Made by a program: the position numbers and the translations under genes. The notes beneath the pieces were generated by a model. It had not been told where the DNA came from and did not search any database. It saw only the letters and a program-made list of their open reading frames with translations. From Parietaria judaica (taxonomy: Eukaryota > Streptophyta > Magnoliopsida > Rosales > Urticaceae): a stretch of DNA of 64,000 bases. The stretch lies in assembly GCA_954871525.1 (NCBI GenBank), contig OX940864.1, forward strand, positions 5,264,001 to 5,328,000, read 5' to 3'. The stretch's first letter is position 1. The number at the start of each line of letters is the position of its first letter. Shown here one piece after another: positions 1 to 14,291 of this stretch.

Positions 1-2851
1 AATTTAACGTCAACAATTTAATCCTTGCATATTTTTGCATGAGAACGCTTGTAATATTAAAATTCCAATGTATAAGCCAAAAAATCATTATTTTTTCAAT
101 TGGTTCGAAATTTAAGGTTTTAAAAAATGTAAAATAAAGAAATGCTATAGGAAATTTTATAGCATTTCCTATGGCATTTCTCGTCAACAATTTAATCCTT
201 GCATATTTTTGCATGAGAACTCTTGTTATATTCAAATTCCAATGTATAAGCCCTAAAATCATTATTTTTTTAATTGGTTCAAAATTTAAGGTTGTAAAAA
301 ATGTAAAATAATGAAATGCTATTGGAAATTCTATAACATTTCGTATGGCATTTCTCGTCAACAATTTAATCCTTGCATATTTTTGCATGAGAACTCTTGT
401 TATATTCAAATTCCAATTTATAAGCCCTAAAATCATTATTTTTTCAATTGGTTCAAAATTTAAGGTTGTAAAAAATGTAAAATAAAGAAATGCTATAGGA
501 AATTCTATAGCATTTCGTATGGCATTTCTCGTCAACAATTTAATCCTTGCATAATTTTTCATGAGAACTCTTGTTATATTCAAATTCCAATGTACAAGCC
601 CTAAAGTCATTATTTTTTCAATTGGTTCGACTTTTAGGTCGTAAACAATGTAAAATAAAGAAATGCAATAGGAAATGCTAGCATTTCCTATGGAATTTAA
701 CGTCAACAATTTAATCCTTGCATATTTTTGCATGAGAACGCTTGTAATATTAAAATTCCAATGTATAAGCCAAAAAATCATTATTTTTTCAATTGGTTCA
801 AAATTTAAGGTTTTAAAAAATGTAAAATAAAGAAATGCTATAGGAAATTTTATAGCATTTCCTATGGCATTTCTCGTCAACAATTTAATCCTTGCATATT
901 TTTGCATGAGAACTCTTGTTATATTCAAATTCCAATGTATAAGCCCTTAAATCATTATTTTTTCAATTGATTCGAAATTTTAGGTCGTAAACAATGTAAA
1001 ATAAAGAAATGCTATAGGAAATGCTAGCATTTCCTATGGAATTTCTCGTCAACAATTTAATCCTTGCATATTTTTGCATGAGAACTCTTGTTATATTCAA
1101 ATTCCAATGTATAAGCCCTAAAATCATTATTTTTTTAATTGGTTCAAAATTTAAGGTTGTAAAAAATGTAAAATAATGAAATGCTATTGGAAATTCTATA
1201 ACATTTCGTATGGCATTTCTCGTCAACAATTTAATCCTTGCATAATTTTGCATGAGAACTCTTGTTATATTCAAATTCCAATGTACAAGCCCTAAAATCA
1301 TTATTTTTTCAATTGGTTCGACTTTTAGGTCGTATACAATGTAAAATAAAGAAATGCTATAGGAAATGCTATAGCATTTCCTATGGAATTTAACGTCAAC
1401 AATTTAATCCTTGCATATTTTTGCATGAGAACTCTTGTTATAATCAAATTCCAATGTATAAGCCCTTAAATCATTATTTTTTTAATTGGTTCGAAATTTA
1501 AGGTTGTAAAAAATGTAAAATAAAGAAGTTCTATAGGAAATTCTATAGCATTTCCTATGGCATTTCTCGTCAACAATTTAATCCTTGCATATTTTTGCAT
1601 GAGAACTCTGTTTATATTCAAATTCCAATGTATAAGCCCTAAAATCATTATTTTTTCAATTGGTTCGAAATTTAAGGTTGTAAAAAATGTAAAATAAAGA
1701 AATGCTATAAGAAATGCTATAGCATTTCCTATAGCATTTCTCGTCAACAATTTAATCCTTGCATATTTTTGCATGATAACTCTTGTGATATTCAAATTCT
1801 AATGTATAAGCCCTAAAATCATTATTTTTTCAATTGATTCGAACTTTTAGGTCGTAAACAATGTAAAATAAAGAAATGCTATAGGAAATGCTAGCATTTC
1901 CTATGGCATTTCTCGTCAACAATTTAATCCTTGCATATTTTTGCATGAGAACTCTTGTTATATTCAAATTCCAATGTATAAGCCCTAAAATCATTATTTT
2001 TTCAATTGATTCAAAATTTAAGGTTGTAAAAAATGTAAAATAAAGAAATGCTATAGGAAATTCTATAGCATTTCGTATGGCATTTCTCGTCAACAATTTA
2101 ATCCTTGCATAATTTTTCATGAGAACTCTTGTTATATTCAAATTCCAATGTACAAGCCCTAAAGTCATTATTTTTTCAATTGGTTCGACTTTTAGGTCGT
2201 AAACAATGTAAAATAAAGAAATGCAATAGGAAATGCTAGCATTTCCTATGGAATTTAACGTCAACAATTTAATCCTTGCATATTTTTGCATGAGAACGCT
2301 TGTAATATTAAAATTCCAATGTATAAGCCAAAAAATCATTATTTTTTCAATTGGTTCAAAATTTAAGGTTTTAAAAAATGTAAAATAAAGAAATGCTATA
2401 GGAAATTTTATAGCATTTCCTATGGCATTTCTCGTCAACAATTTAATCCTTGCATATTTTTGCATGAGAACTCTTGTTATATTAAAATTCCAATGTATAA
2501 GCCCTAAAATCATTATTTTTTCAATTGGTTCAAAATTTAAGGTTGTAAAAAATGGAAAATAAAGAAATGCTATAGGAAATTCTATAGTATTTCGTATGGC
2601 ATTTCTCGTCAAAAATTTAATCCTTGCATAATTTTTCATGAGAACTCTTGTTATATTCAAATTCCAATGTACAAGCCCTAAAATAATTATTTTTTCAATT
2701 GGTTCGACTTTTAGGTCGTATACAATGTAAAATAAAGAAATGCTATAGGAAATGCTATAGCATTTCCTATGGAATTTAACGTCAACAATTTAATCCTTGC
2801 ATATTTTTGCATGAGAACTCTTGTTATATTCAAATTCCAATGTATAAGCCC

Positions 2852-4925
2852 TTAAATCATTATTTTTTTAATTGGTTCGAAATTTAAGGTTGTAAAAAAT
2901 GTAAAATAAAGAAGTTCTATAGGAAATTCTATAGCATTTCCTATGGCACTTCTCGTCAACAATTTAATCCTTGCATATTTTTGCATGAGAACTCTTGTTA
3001 TATTCAAATTCCAATGTATAAGCCCTAAAATCATTATTTTTTCAATTGGTTCGAAATTTAAGGTTGTAAAAAATGTAAAATAAAGAAATGCTATAAGAAA
3101 TGCTATAGCATTTCCTATAGCATTTCTCGTCAACAATTTAATACTTGCATATTTTTGCATGATAACTCTTGTTATATTCAAATTCTAATGTATAAGCCCT
3201 AAAATCATTATTTTTTCAATTGATTCAAACTTTTAGGTCGTAAACAATGTAAAATAAAGAAATGCTATAGGAAATGCTAGCATTTCCTATGGCATTTCTC
3301 GTCAACAATTTAATCCTTGCATATTTTTGCATGAGAACTCTTGTTATATTCAAATTCCAATGTATAAGCCCTAAAATCATTATTTTTTCAATTGATTCGA
3401 AATTTTAGGTCGTAAACAATGTAAAATAAAGAAATGCTATAGGAAATGCTAGCATTTCCTATGGAATTTCTCGTCAACAATTTAATCCTTGCATATTTTT
3501 GCATGAGAACTCTTGTTATATTCAAATTCCAATGTATAAGCCCTAAAATAAATATTTTTTCAATTGGTTCAAAATTTAAGGTTGTAAAAAATGGAAAATA
3601 AAGAAATGCTATAGGAAATTCTATAGCATTTCGTATGGCATTTCTCGTCAACAATTTAATCCTTGCATAATTTTTCATGAGAACTCTTGTTATATTCAAA
3701 TTCCAATGTACAAGCCCTAAAATCATTATTTTTTCAATTGGTTCGACTTTTAGGTCGTATACAATGTAAAATAAAGAAATGCTATAGGAAATGCTAGCAT
3801 TTCCTATGGAATTTAACGTCAACAATTTAATCCTTGCATATTTTTGCATGAGAACTCTTGTTATATTCAAATTCCAATGTATAAGCCCTTAAATCATTAT
3901 TTTTTTAATTGGTTCGAAATTTAAGGTTGTAAAAAATGTAAAATAAAGAAGTTCTATAGGAAATTCTATAGCATTTCCTATGGCACTTCTCGTCAACAAT
4001 TTAATCCTTGCATATTTTTGCATGAGAACTCTTGTTATATTCAAATTCCAATGTATAAGCCCTAAAATCATTATTTTTTCAATTGGTTCGAAATTTAAGG
4101 TTGTAAAAAATGTAAAATAAAGAAATGCTATAAGAAATGCTATAGCATTTCCTATAGCATTTCTCGTCAACAATTTAATACTTGCATATTTTTGCATGAT
4201 AACTCTTGTTATATTCAAATTCTAATGTATAAGCCCTAAAATCATTATTTTTTCAATTGATTCAAACTTTTAGGTCGTAAACAATGTAAAATAAAGAAAT
4301 GCTATAGGAAATGCTAGCATTTCCTATGGCATTTCTCGTCAACAATTTAATCCTTGCATATTTTTGCATGAGAACTCTTGTTATATTCAAATTCCAATGT
4401 ATAAGCCCTAAAATCATTATTTTTTCAATTGATTCGAAATTTTAGGTCGTAAACAATGTAAAATAAAGAAATGCTATAGGAAATGCTAGCATTTCCTATG
4501 GAATTTCTCGTCAACAATTTAATCCTTGCATATTTTTGCATGAGAACTCTTGTTATATTCAAATTCCAATGTATAAGCCCTAAAATAAATATTTTTTCAA
4601 TTGGTTCAAAATTTAAGGTTGTAAAAAATGGAAAATAAAGAAATGCTATAGGAAATTCTATAGCATTTCGTATGGCATTTCTCGTCAACAATTTAATCCT
4701 TGCATAATTTTTCATGAGAACTCTTGTTATATTCAAATTCCAATGTACAAGCCCTAAAATCATTATTTTTTCAATTGGTTCGACTTTTAGGTCGTATACA
4801 ATGTAAAATAAAGAAATGCTATAGGAAATGCTAGCATTTCCTATGGAATTTAACGTCAACAATTTAATCCTTGCATATTTTTGCATGAGAACTCTTGTTA
4901 TATTCAAATTCCAATGTAAAAGCCC
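2852..4925 (-). repeat. 1037-bp six-monomer HOR, two tandem units
   Basis: Units 2852-3888 and 3889-4925 repeat the same series of monomer variants at 1037-bp spacing with almost no differences. They include the unusual aaaataaat variant at ~3545 and ~4582. A related pair at the same spacing occurs at 12218-14291. Unit phase is arbitrary. Confidence 0.85.
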
Positions 4926-5099
4926 TTAAATCATTATTTTTTTAATTGGTTCGAAATTTAAGGTTGTAAAAAATGTAAAATAAAGAAGTTCTATAGGAAA
5001 TTCTATAGCATTTCCTATGGCATTTCTCGTCAACAATTTAATCCTTGCATATTTTTGCATGAGAACTCTGTTTATATTCAAATTCCAATGTATAAGCCC

Positions 5100-8055
5100 T
5101 AAAATCATTATTTTTTCAATTGGTTCGAAATTTAAGGTTGTAAAAAATGTAAAATAAAGAAATGCTATAAGAAATGCTATAGCATTTCCTATAGCATTTC
5201 TCGTCAACAATTTAATCCTTGCATATTTTTGCATGATAACTCTTGTTATATTCAAATTCTAATGTATAAGCCCTAAAATCATTATTTTTTCAATTGATTC
5301 GAACTTTTAGGTCGTAAACAATGTAAAATAAAGAAATGCTATAGGAAATGCTAGCATTTCCTATGGCATTTCTCGTCAACAATTTAATCCTTGCATATTT
5401 TTGCATGAGAACTCTTGTTATATTCAAATTCCAATGTATAAGCCCTAAAATCATTATTTTTTCAATTGGTTCAAAATTTAAGGTTGTAAAAAATGTAAAA
5501 TAACGAAATGCTATAGGAAATTCTATAGCATTTCGTATGGCATTTCTCGTCAACAATTTAATCCTTGCATAATTTTTCATGAGAACTCTTGTTATATTCA
5601 AATTCCAATGTACAAGCCCTAAAGTCATTATTTTTTCAATTGGTTCGACTTTTAGGTCGTAAACAATGTAAAATAAAGAAATGCTATAGGAAATGCTATA
5701 GCATTTCCTATGGAATTTAACGTCAACAATTTAATCCTTGCATATTTTTGCATGAGAACGCTTGTAATATTAAAATTCCAATGTATAAGCCCAAAAATCA
5801 TTATTTTTTCAATTGGTTCGAAATTTAAGGTTGTAAAAAATGTAAAATAAAGAAATGCTATAGGAAATTTTATAGCATTTCCTATGGCATTTCTCGTCAA
5901 CAATTTAATCCTTGCATATTTTTGCATGAGAACTCTTGTTATATTAAAATTCAAATGTATAAGCCCTAAAATCATTATTTTTTCAATTGATTCGAAATTT
6001 TAGGTCGTAAACAATGTAAAATAAAGAAATGCTATAGTAAATGCTAGCATTTCCTATGGAATTTCTCGTCAACAATTTAATCCTTGCATATTTTTGCATG
6101 AGAACTCTTGTTATATTCAAATTCCAATGTATAAGCCCTAAAATCATTATTTTTTCAATTGGTTCAAAATTTAAGGTTGTAAAAAATGGAAAATAAAGAA
6201 ATGCTATAGGAAATTCTATAGCATTTCGTATGGCATTTCTCGTCAACAATTTAATCCTTGCATAATTTTTCATGAGAACTCTTGTTATATTAAAATTCCA
6301 ATGTACAAGCCCTAAAATCATTATTTTTTCAATTGGTTCGACTTTTAGGTCGTATACAATGTAAAATAAAGAAATGCTATAGGCAATGCTATAGCATTTC
6401 CTATGGAATTTAACGTCAACAATTTAATCCTTGCATATTTTTGCATGAGAACTCTTGTTATATTCAAATTCCAATGTATAAGCCCTTAAATCATTATTTT
6501 TTTAATTGGTTCGAAATTTAAGGTTGTAAAAAATGTAAAATAAAGAAGTTCTATAGGAAATTCTATAGCATTTCCTATGGCATTTCTCGTCAACAATTTA
6601 ATCCTTGCATATTTTTGCATGAGAACTCTTGTTATATTCAAATTCCAATGTATAAGCCCTAAAATCATTATTTTTTCAATTGGTTCGAAATTTAAGGTTG
6701 TAAAAAATGTAAAATAAAGAAATGCTATAAGAAATGCTATAGCATTTCCTATAGCATTTCTCGTCAACAATTTAATACTTGCATATTTTTGCATGATAAC
6801 TCTTTTTATATTCAAATTCTAATGTATAAGCCCTAAAATCATTATTTTTTCAATTGGTTCAACATTTAAGGTTGTAAAAAATGTAAAATAAAGAAGTTCT
6901 ATAGGAAATTCTATAGCATTTCCTATGGCATTTCTCGTCAACAATTTAATCCTTGCATATTTTTGCATGAGAACTCTGTTTATATTCAAATTCCAATGTA
7001 TAAGCCCTAAAATCATTATTTTTTCAATTGGTTCGAGATTTAAGGTTGTAAAAAATGTAAAATAAAGAAATGCTATAAGAAATGCTATAGCATTTCCTAT
7101 AGCATTTCTCGTCAACAATTTAATACTTGCATATTTTTGCATGATAACTCTTGTTATATTAAAATTCTAATGTATAAGCCCTAAAATCATTATTTTTTCA
7201 ATTGGTTCAAAATTTAAGGTTGTAAAAAATGTAAAATAAAGAAATGCTATAGGAAATTCTATAGCATTTCGTATGGCATTTCTCGTCAACAATTTAATCC
7301 TTGCATAATTTTGCATGAGAACTCTTGTTATATTCAAATTCCAATGTACAAGCCCTAAAATCATTATTTTTTCAATTGGTTCGACTTTTAGGTCGTAAAC
7401 AATGTAAAATAAAGAAATGCTATAGGAAATGCTATAGCATTTCCTATGGAATTTAACGTCAACAATTTAATCCTTGCATATTTTTGCATGAGAACGCTTG
7501 TAATATTAAAATTCCAATGTATAAGCCCAAAAATCATTATTTTTTCAATTGGTTCGAGATTTAAGGTTGTAAAAAATGTAAAATAAAGAAATGCTATAGG
7601 AAATATTATAGCATTTCATATGGCATTTCTCGTCAATTTAATCCTTGCATATTTTTGCATGAGAACTCTTGTTATATTCAAATTCCAATTTATAAGCCCT
7701 AAAATCATTATTTTTTCAATTGATTCGAAATTTTAGGTCGTAAACAATGTAAAATAAAGAAATGCTATAGGAAATGCTAGCATTTCCTATGGCATTTCTC
7801 GTCAACAATTTAATCCTTGCATATTTTTGCATGAGAACTCTTGTTATATTCAAATTCCAATGTATAAGCCCTAAAATCATTATTTTTTCAATTGGTTCGA
7901 AATTTAAGGTTGTAAAAAATGTAAAATAAAGAAATGCTATAAGAAATGCTATAGCATTTCCTATAGCATTTCTCGTCAACAATTTAATACTTGCATATTT
8001 TTGCATGATAACTCTTTTTATATTCAAATTCTAATGTATAAGCCCTAAAATCATT
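5100..8055 (-). repeat. Long-range duplicated satellite block, copy 1
   Basis: This block recurs 3984 bp downstream (9084-12039), with the same order of 171-175 bp variants including rare ones such as cgtcaattt at ~7631 and ~11615, where six bases are missing. It spans about 17 monomers. Borders are approximate. Confidence 0.85.
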
Positions 8056-9242
8056 ATTTTTTCAATTGGTTCAACATTTAAGGTTGTAAAAAATGTAAAA
8101 TAAAGAAGTTCTATAGGAAATTCTATAGCATTTCCTATGGCATTTCTCGTCAACAATTTAATCCTTGCATATTTTTGCATGAGAACTCTGTTTATATTCA
8201 AATTCCAATGTATAAGCCCTAAAATCATTATTTTTTCAATTGGTTCGAGATTTAAGGTTGTAAAAAATGTAAAATAAAGAAATGCTATAAGAAATGCTAT
8301 AGCATTTCCTATAGCATTTCTCGTCAACAATTTAATACTTGCATATTTTTGCATGATAACTCTTGTTATATTAAAATTCTAATGTATAAGCCCTAAAATC
8401 ATTATTTTTTCAATTGGTTCAAAATTTAAGGTTGTAAAAAATGTAAAATAAAGAAATGCTATAGGAAATTCTATAGCATTTCGTATGGCATTTCTCGTCA
8501 ACAATTTAATCCTTGCATAATTTTGCATGAGAACTCTTGTTATATTCAAATTCCAATGTACAAGCCCTAAAATCATTATTTTTTCAATTGGTTCGACTTT
8601 TAGGTCGTAAACAATGTAAAATAAAGAAATGCTATAGGAAATGCTATAGCATTTCCTATGGAATTTAACGTCAACAATTTAATCCTTGCATATTTTTGCA
8701 TGAGAACGCTTGTAATATTAAAATTCCAATGTATAAGCCCAAAAATCATTATTTTTTCAATTGGTTCGAGATTTAAGGTTGTAAAAAATGTAAAATAAAG
8801 AAATGCTATAGGAAATATTATAGCATTTCATATGGCATTTCTCGTCAATTTAATCCTTGCATATTTTTGCATGAGAACTCTTGTTATATTCAAATTCCAA
8901 TTTATAAGCCCTAAAATCATTATTTTTTCAATTGATTCGAAATTTTAGGTCGTAAACAATGTAAAATAAAGAAATGCTATAGGAAATGCTAGCATTTCCT
9001 ATGGCATTTCTCGTCAACAATTTAATCCTTGCATATTTTTGCATGAGAACTCTTGTTATATTCAAATTCCAATGTATAAGCCCTAAAATCATTATTTTTT
9101 CAATTGGTTCGAAATTTAAGGTTGTAAAAAATGTAAAATAAAGAAATGCTATAAGAAATGCTATAGCATTTCCTATAGCATTTCTCGTCAACAATTTAAT
9201 ACTTGCATATTTTTGCATGATAACTCTTGTTATATTCAAATT
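6819..9242 (-). repeat. 1212-bp seven-monomer HOR, two tandem units
   Basis: Units 6819-8030 and 8031-9242 match at 1212-bp spacing, sharing the 7538/8750 cccaaaaatc variant and the 7631/8843 six-base deletion. This unit is nested within the 3984-bp duplication, which implies at least two amplification rounds. Confidence 0.85.
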
Positions 9243-12039
9243 CTAATGTATAAGCCCTAAAATCATTATTTTTTCAATTGATTCGAACTTTTAGGTCGTA
9301 AACAATGTAAAATAAAGAAATGCTATAGGAAATGCTAGCATTTCCTATGGCATTTCTCGTCAACAATTTAATCCTTGCATATTTTTGCATGAGAACTCTT
9401 GTTATATTCAAATTCCAATGTATAAGCCCTAAAATCATTATTTTTTCAATTGGTTCAAAATTTAAGGTTGTAAAAAATGTAAAATAACGAAATGCTATAG
9501 GAAATTCTATAGCATTTCGTATGGCATTTCTCGTCAACAATTTAATCCTTGCATAATTTTTCATGAGAACTCTTGTTATATTCAAATTCCAATGTACAAG
9601 CCCTAAAGTCATTATTTTTTCAATTGGTTCGACTTTTAGGTCGTAAACAATGTAAAATAAAGAAATGCTATAGGAAATGCTATAGCATTTCCTATGGAAT
9701 TTAACGTCAACAATTTAATCCTTGCATATTTTTGCATGAGAACGCTTGTAATATTAAAATTCCAATGTATAAGCCCAAAAATCATTATTTTTTCAATTGG
9801 TTCGAAATTTAAGGTTGTAAAAAATGTAAAATAAAGAAATGCTATAGGAAATTTTATAGCATTTCCTATGGCATTTCTCGTCAACAATTTAATCCTTGCA
9901 TATTTTTGCATGAGAAATCTTGTTATATTAAAATTCAAATGTATAAGCCCTAAAATCATTATTTTTTCAATTGATTCGAAATTTTAGGTCGTAAACAATG
10001 TAAAATAAAGAAATGCTATAGTAAATGCTAGCATTTCCTATGGAATTTCTCGTCAACAATTTAATCCTTGCATATTTTTGCATGAGAACTCTTGTTATAT
10101 TCAAATTCCAATGTATAAGCCCTAAAATCATTATTTTTTCAATTGGTTCAAAATTTAAGGTTGTAAAAAATGGAAAATAAAGAAATGCTATAGGAAATTC
10201 TATAGCATTTCGTATGGCATTTCTCGTCAACAATTTAATCCTTGCATAATTTTTCATGAGAACTCTTGTTATATTAAAATTCCAATGTACAAGCCCTAAA
10301 ATCATTATTTTTTCAATTGGTTCGACTTTTAGGTCGTATACAATGTAAAATAAAGAAATGCTATAGGCAATGCTATAGCATTTCCTATGGAATTTAACGT
10401 CAACAATTTAATCCTTGCATATTTTTGCATGAGAACTCTTGTTATATTCAAATTCCAATGTATAAGCCCTTAAATCATTATTTTTTTAATTGGTTCGAAA
10501 TTTAAGGTTGTAAAAAATGTAAAATAAAGAAGTTCTATAGGAAATTCTATAGCATTTCCTATGGCATTTCTCGTCAACAATTTAATCCTTGCATATTTTT
10601 GCATGAGAACTCTTGTTATATTCAAATTCCAATGTATAAGCCCTAAAATCATTATTTTTTCAATTGGTTCGAAATTTAAGGTTGTAAAAAATGTAAAATA
10701 AAGAAATGCTATAAGAAATGCTATAGCATTTCCTATAGCATTTCTCGTCAACAATTTAATACTTGCATATTTTTGCATGATAACTCTTTTTATATTCAAA
10801 TTCTAATGTATAAGCCCTAAAATCATTATTTTTTCAATTGGTTCAACATTTAAGGTTGTAAAAAATGTAAAATAAAGAAGTTCTATAGGAAATTCTATAG
10901 CATTTCCTATGGCATTTCTCGTCAACAATTTAATCCTTGCATATTTTTGCATGAGAACTCTGTTTATATTCAAATTCCAATGTATAAGCCCTAAAATCAT
11001 TATTTTTTCAATTGGTTCGAGATTTAAGGTTGTAAAAAATGTAAAATAAAGAAATGCTATAAGAAATGCTATAGCATTTCCTATAGCATTTCTCGTCAAC
11101 AATTTAATACTTGCATATTTTTGCATGATAACTCTTGTTATATTAAAATTCTAATGTATAAGCCCTAAAATCATTATTTTTTCAATTGGTTCAAAATTTA
11201 AGGTTGTAAAAAATGTAAAATAAAGAAATGCTATAGGAAATTCTATAGCATTTCGTATGGCATTTCTCGTCAACAATTTAATCTTTGCATAATTTTGCAT
11301 GAGAACTCTTGTTATATTCAAATTCCAATGTACAAGCCCTAAAATCATTATTTTTTCAATTGGTTCGACTTTTAGGTCGTAAACAATGTAAAATAAAGAA
11401 ATGCTATAGGAAATGCTATAGCATTTCCTATGGAATTTAACGTCAACAATTTAATCCTTGCATATTTTTGCATGAGAACGCTTGTAATATTAAAATTCCA
11501 ATGTATAAGCCCAAAAATCATTATTTTTTCAATTGGTTCGAGATTTAAGGTTGTAAAAAATGTAAAATAAAGAAATGCTATAGGAAATATTATAGCATTT
11601 CATATGGCATTTCTCGTCAATTTAATCCTTGCATATTTTTGCATGAGAACTCTTGTTATATTCAAATTCCAATTTATAAGCCCTAAAATCATTATTTTTT
11701 CAATTGATTCGAAATTTTAGGTCGTAAACAATGTAAAATAAAGAAATGCTATAGGAAATGCTAGCATTTCCTATGGCATTTCTCGTCAACAATTTAATCC
11801 TTGCATATTTTTGCATGAGAACTCTTGTTATATTCAAATTCCAATGTATAAGCCCTAAAATCATTATTTTTTCAATTGGTTCGAAATTTAAGGTTGTAAA
11901 AAATGTAAAATAAAGAAATGCTATAAGAAATGCTATAGCATTTCCTATAGCATTTCTCGTCAACAATTTAATACTTGCATATTTTTGCATGATAACTCTT
12001 GTTATATTCAAATTCTAATGTATAAGCCCTAAAATCATT
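9084..12039 (-). repeat. Long-range duplicated satellite block, copy 2
   Basis: Second copy of the 5100-8055 block at a 3984-bp offset. A few substitutions separate the copies, for example tcttgcatgag-region changes at 9917 and 11284. The block ends where copy 2 enters a type B monomer while copy 1 continues with type A. Confidence 0.85.
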
Positions 12040-12217
12040 ATTTTTTCAATTGATTCAAACTTTTAGGTCGTAAACAATGTAAAATAAAGAAATGCTATAG
12101 GAAATGCTAGCATTTCCTATGGCATTTCTCGTCAACAATTTAATCCTTGCATATTTTTGCATGAGAACTCTTGTTATATTCAAATTCCAATGTATAAGCC
12201 CTAAAATCATTATTTTT

Positions 12218-14291
12218 TCAATTGATTCGAAATTTTAGGTCGTAAACAATGTAAAATAAAGAAATGCTATAGGAAATGCTAGCGTTTCCTATGGAATTTC
12301 TCGTCAACAATTTAATCCTTGCATATTTTTGCATGAGAACTCTTGTTATATTCAAATTCCAATGTATAAGCCCTAAAATCAATATTTTTTCAATTGGTTC
12401 AAAATTTAAGGTTGTAAAAAATGGAAAATAAAGAAATGCTATAGGAAATTCTATAGCATTTCGTATGGCATTTCTCGTCAACAATTTAATCCTTGCATAA
12501 TTTTTCATGAGAACTCTTGTTATATTCAAATTCCAATGTACAAGCCCTAAAATCATTATTTTTTCAATTGGTTCGACTTTTAGGTCGTATACAATGTAAA
12601 ATAAAGAAATGCTATAGGAAATGCTAGCATTTCCTATGGAATTTAACGTCAACAATTTAATCCTTGCATATTTTTGCATGAGAACTCTTGTTATATTCAA
12701 ATTCCAATGTATAAGCCCTTAAATCATTATTTTTTTAATTGGTTCGAAATTTAAGGTTGTAAAAAATGTAAAATAAAGAAGTTCTATAGGAAATTCTATA
12801 GCATTTCCTATGGCACTTCTCGTCAACAATTTAATCCTTGCATATTTTTGCATGAGAACTCTGTTTATATTCAAATTCCAATGTATAAGCCCTAAAATCA
12901 TTATTTTTTCAATTGGTTCGAAATTTAAGGTTGTAAAAAATGTAAAATAAAGAAATGCTATAAGAAATGCTATAGCATTTCCTATAGCATTTCTCGTCAA
13001 CAATTTAATCCTTGCATATTTTTGCATGATAACTCTTGTTATATTCAAATTCTAATGTATAAGCCCTAAAATCATTATTTTTTCAATTGATTCAAACTTT
13101 TAGGTCGTAAACAATGTAAAATAAAGAAATGCTATAGGAAATGCTAGCATTTCCTATGGCATTTCTCGTCAACAATTTAATCCTTGCATATTTTTGCATG
13201 AGAACTCTTGTTATATTCAAATTCCAATGTATAAGCCCTAAAATCATTATTTTTTCAATTGATTCGAAATTTTAGGTCGTAAACAATGTAAAATAAAGAA
13301 ATGCTATAGGAAATGCTAGCATTTCCTATGGAATTTCTCGTCAACAATTTAATCCTTGCATATTTTTGCATGAGAACTCTTGTTATATTCAAATTCCAAT
13401 GTATAAGCCCTAAAATCAATATTTTTTCAATTGGTTCAAAATTTAAGGTTGTAAAAAATGGAAAATAAAGAAATGCTATAGGAAATTCTATAGCATTTCG
13501 TATGGCATTTCTCGTCAACAATTTAATCCTTGCATAATTTTTCATGAGAACTCTTGTTATATTCAAATTCCAATGTACAAGCCCTAAAATCATTATTTTT
13601 TCAATTGGTTCGACTTTTAGGTCGTATACAATGTAAAATAAAGAAATGCTATAGGAAATGCTAGCATTTCCTATGGAATTTAACGTCAACAATTTAATCC
13701 TTGCATATTTTTGCATGAGAACTCTTGTTATATTCAAATTCCAATGTATAAGCCCTTAAATCATTATTTTTGTAATTGGTTCGAAATTTAAGGTTGTAAA
13801 AAATGTAAAATAAATAAGTTCTATAGTAAATTCTATAGCATTTCCTATGGCATTTCTCGTCAACAATTTAATCCTTGCATATTTTTGCATGAGAACTCTG
13901 TTTATATTCAAATTCCAATGTATAAGCCCTAAAATCATTATTTTTTCAATTGGTTCGAAATTTAAGGTTGTAAAAAATGTAAAATAAAGAAATGCTATAA
14001 GAAATGCTATAGCATTTCCTATAGCATTTCTCGTCAACAATTTAATCCTTGCATGTTTTTGCATGATAACTCTTGTTATATTCAAATTCTAATGTATAAG
14101 CCCTAAAATCATTATTTTTTCAATTGATTCGAACTTTTAGGTCGTAAACAATGTAAAATAAAGAAATGCTATAGGAAATGCTAGCATTTCCTATGGCATT
14201 TCTCGTCAACAATTTAATCCTTGCATATTTTTGCATGAGAACTCTTGTTATATTCAAATTCCAATGTATAAGCCCTAAAATCATTATTTTT
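12218..14291 (-). repeat. 1037-bp six-monomer HOR, second locus
   Basis: Two units at 1037-bp spacing (12218 and 13255) resemble the units at 2852-4925. They differ by shared changes such as aaaatcaat at 12376/13413 in place of aaaataaat. This looks like a displaced copy of the same HOR that was amplified locally. Confidence 0.8.
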
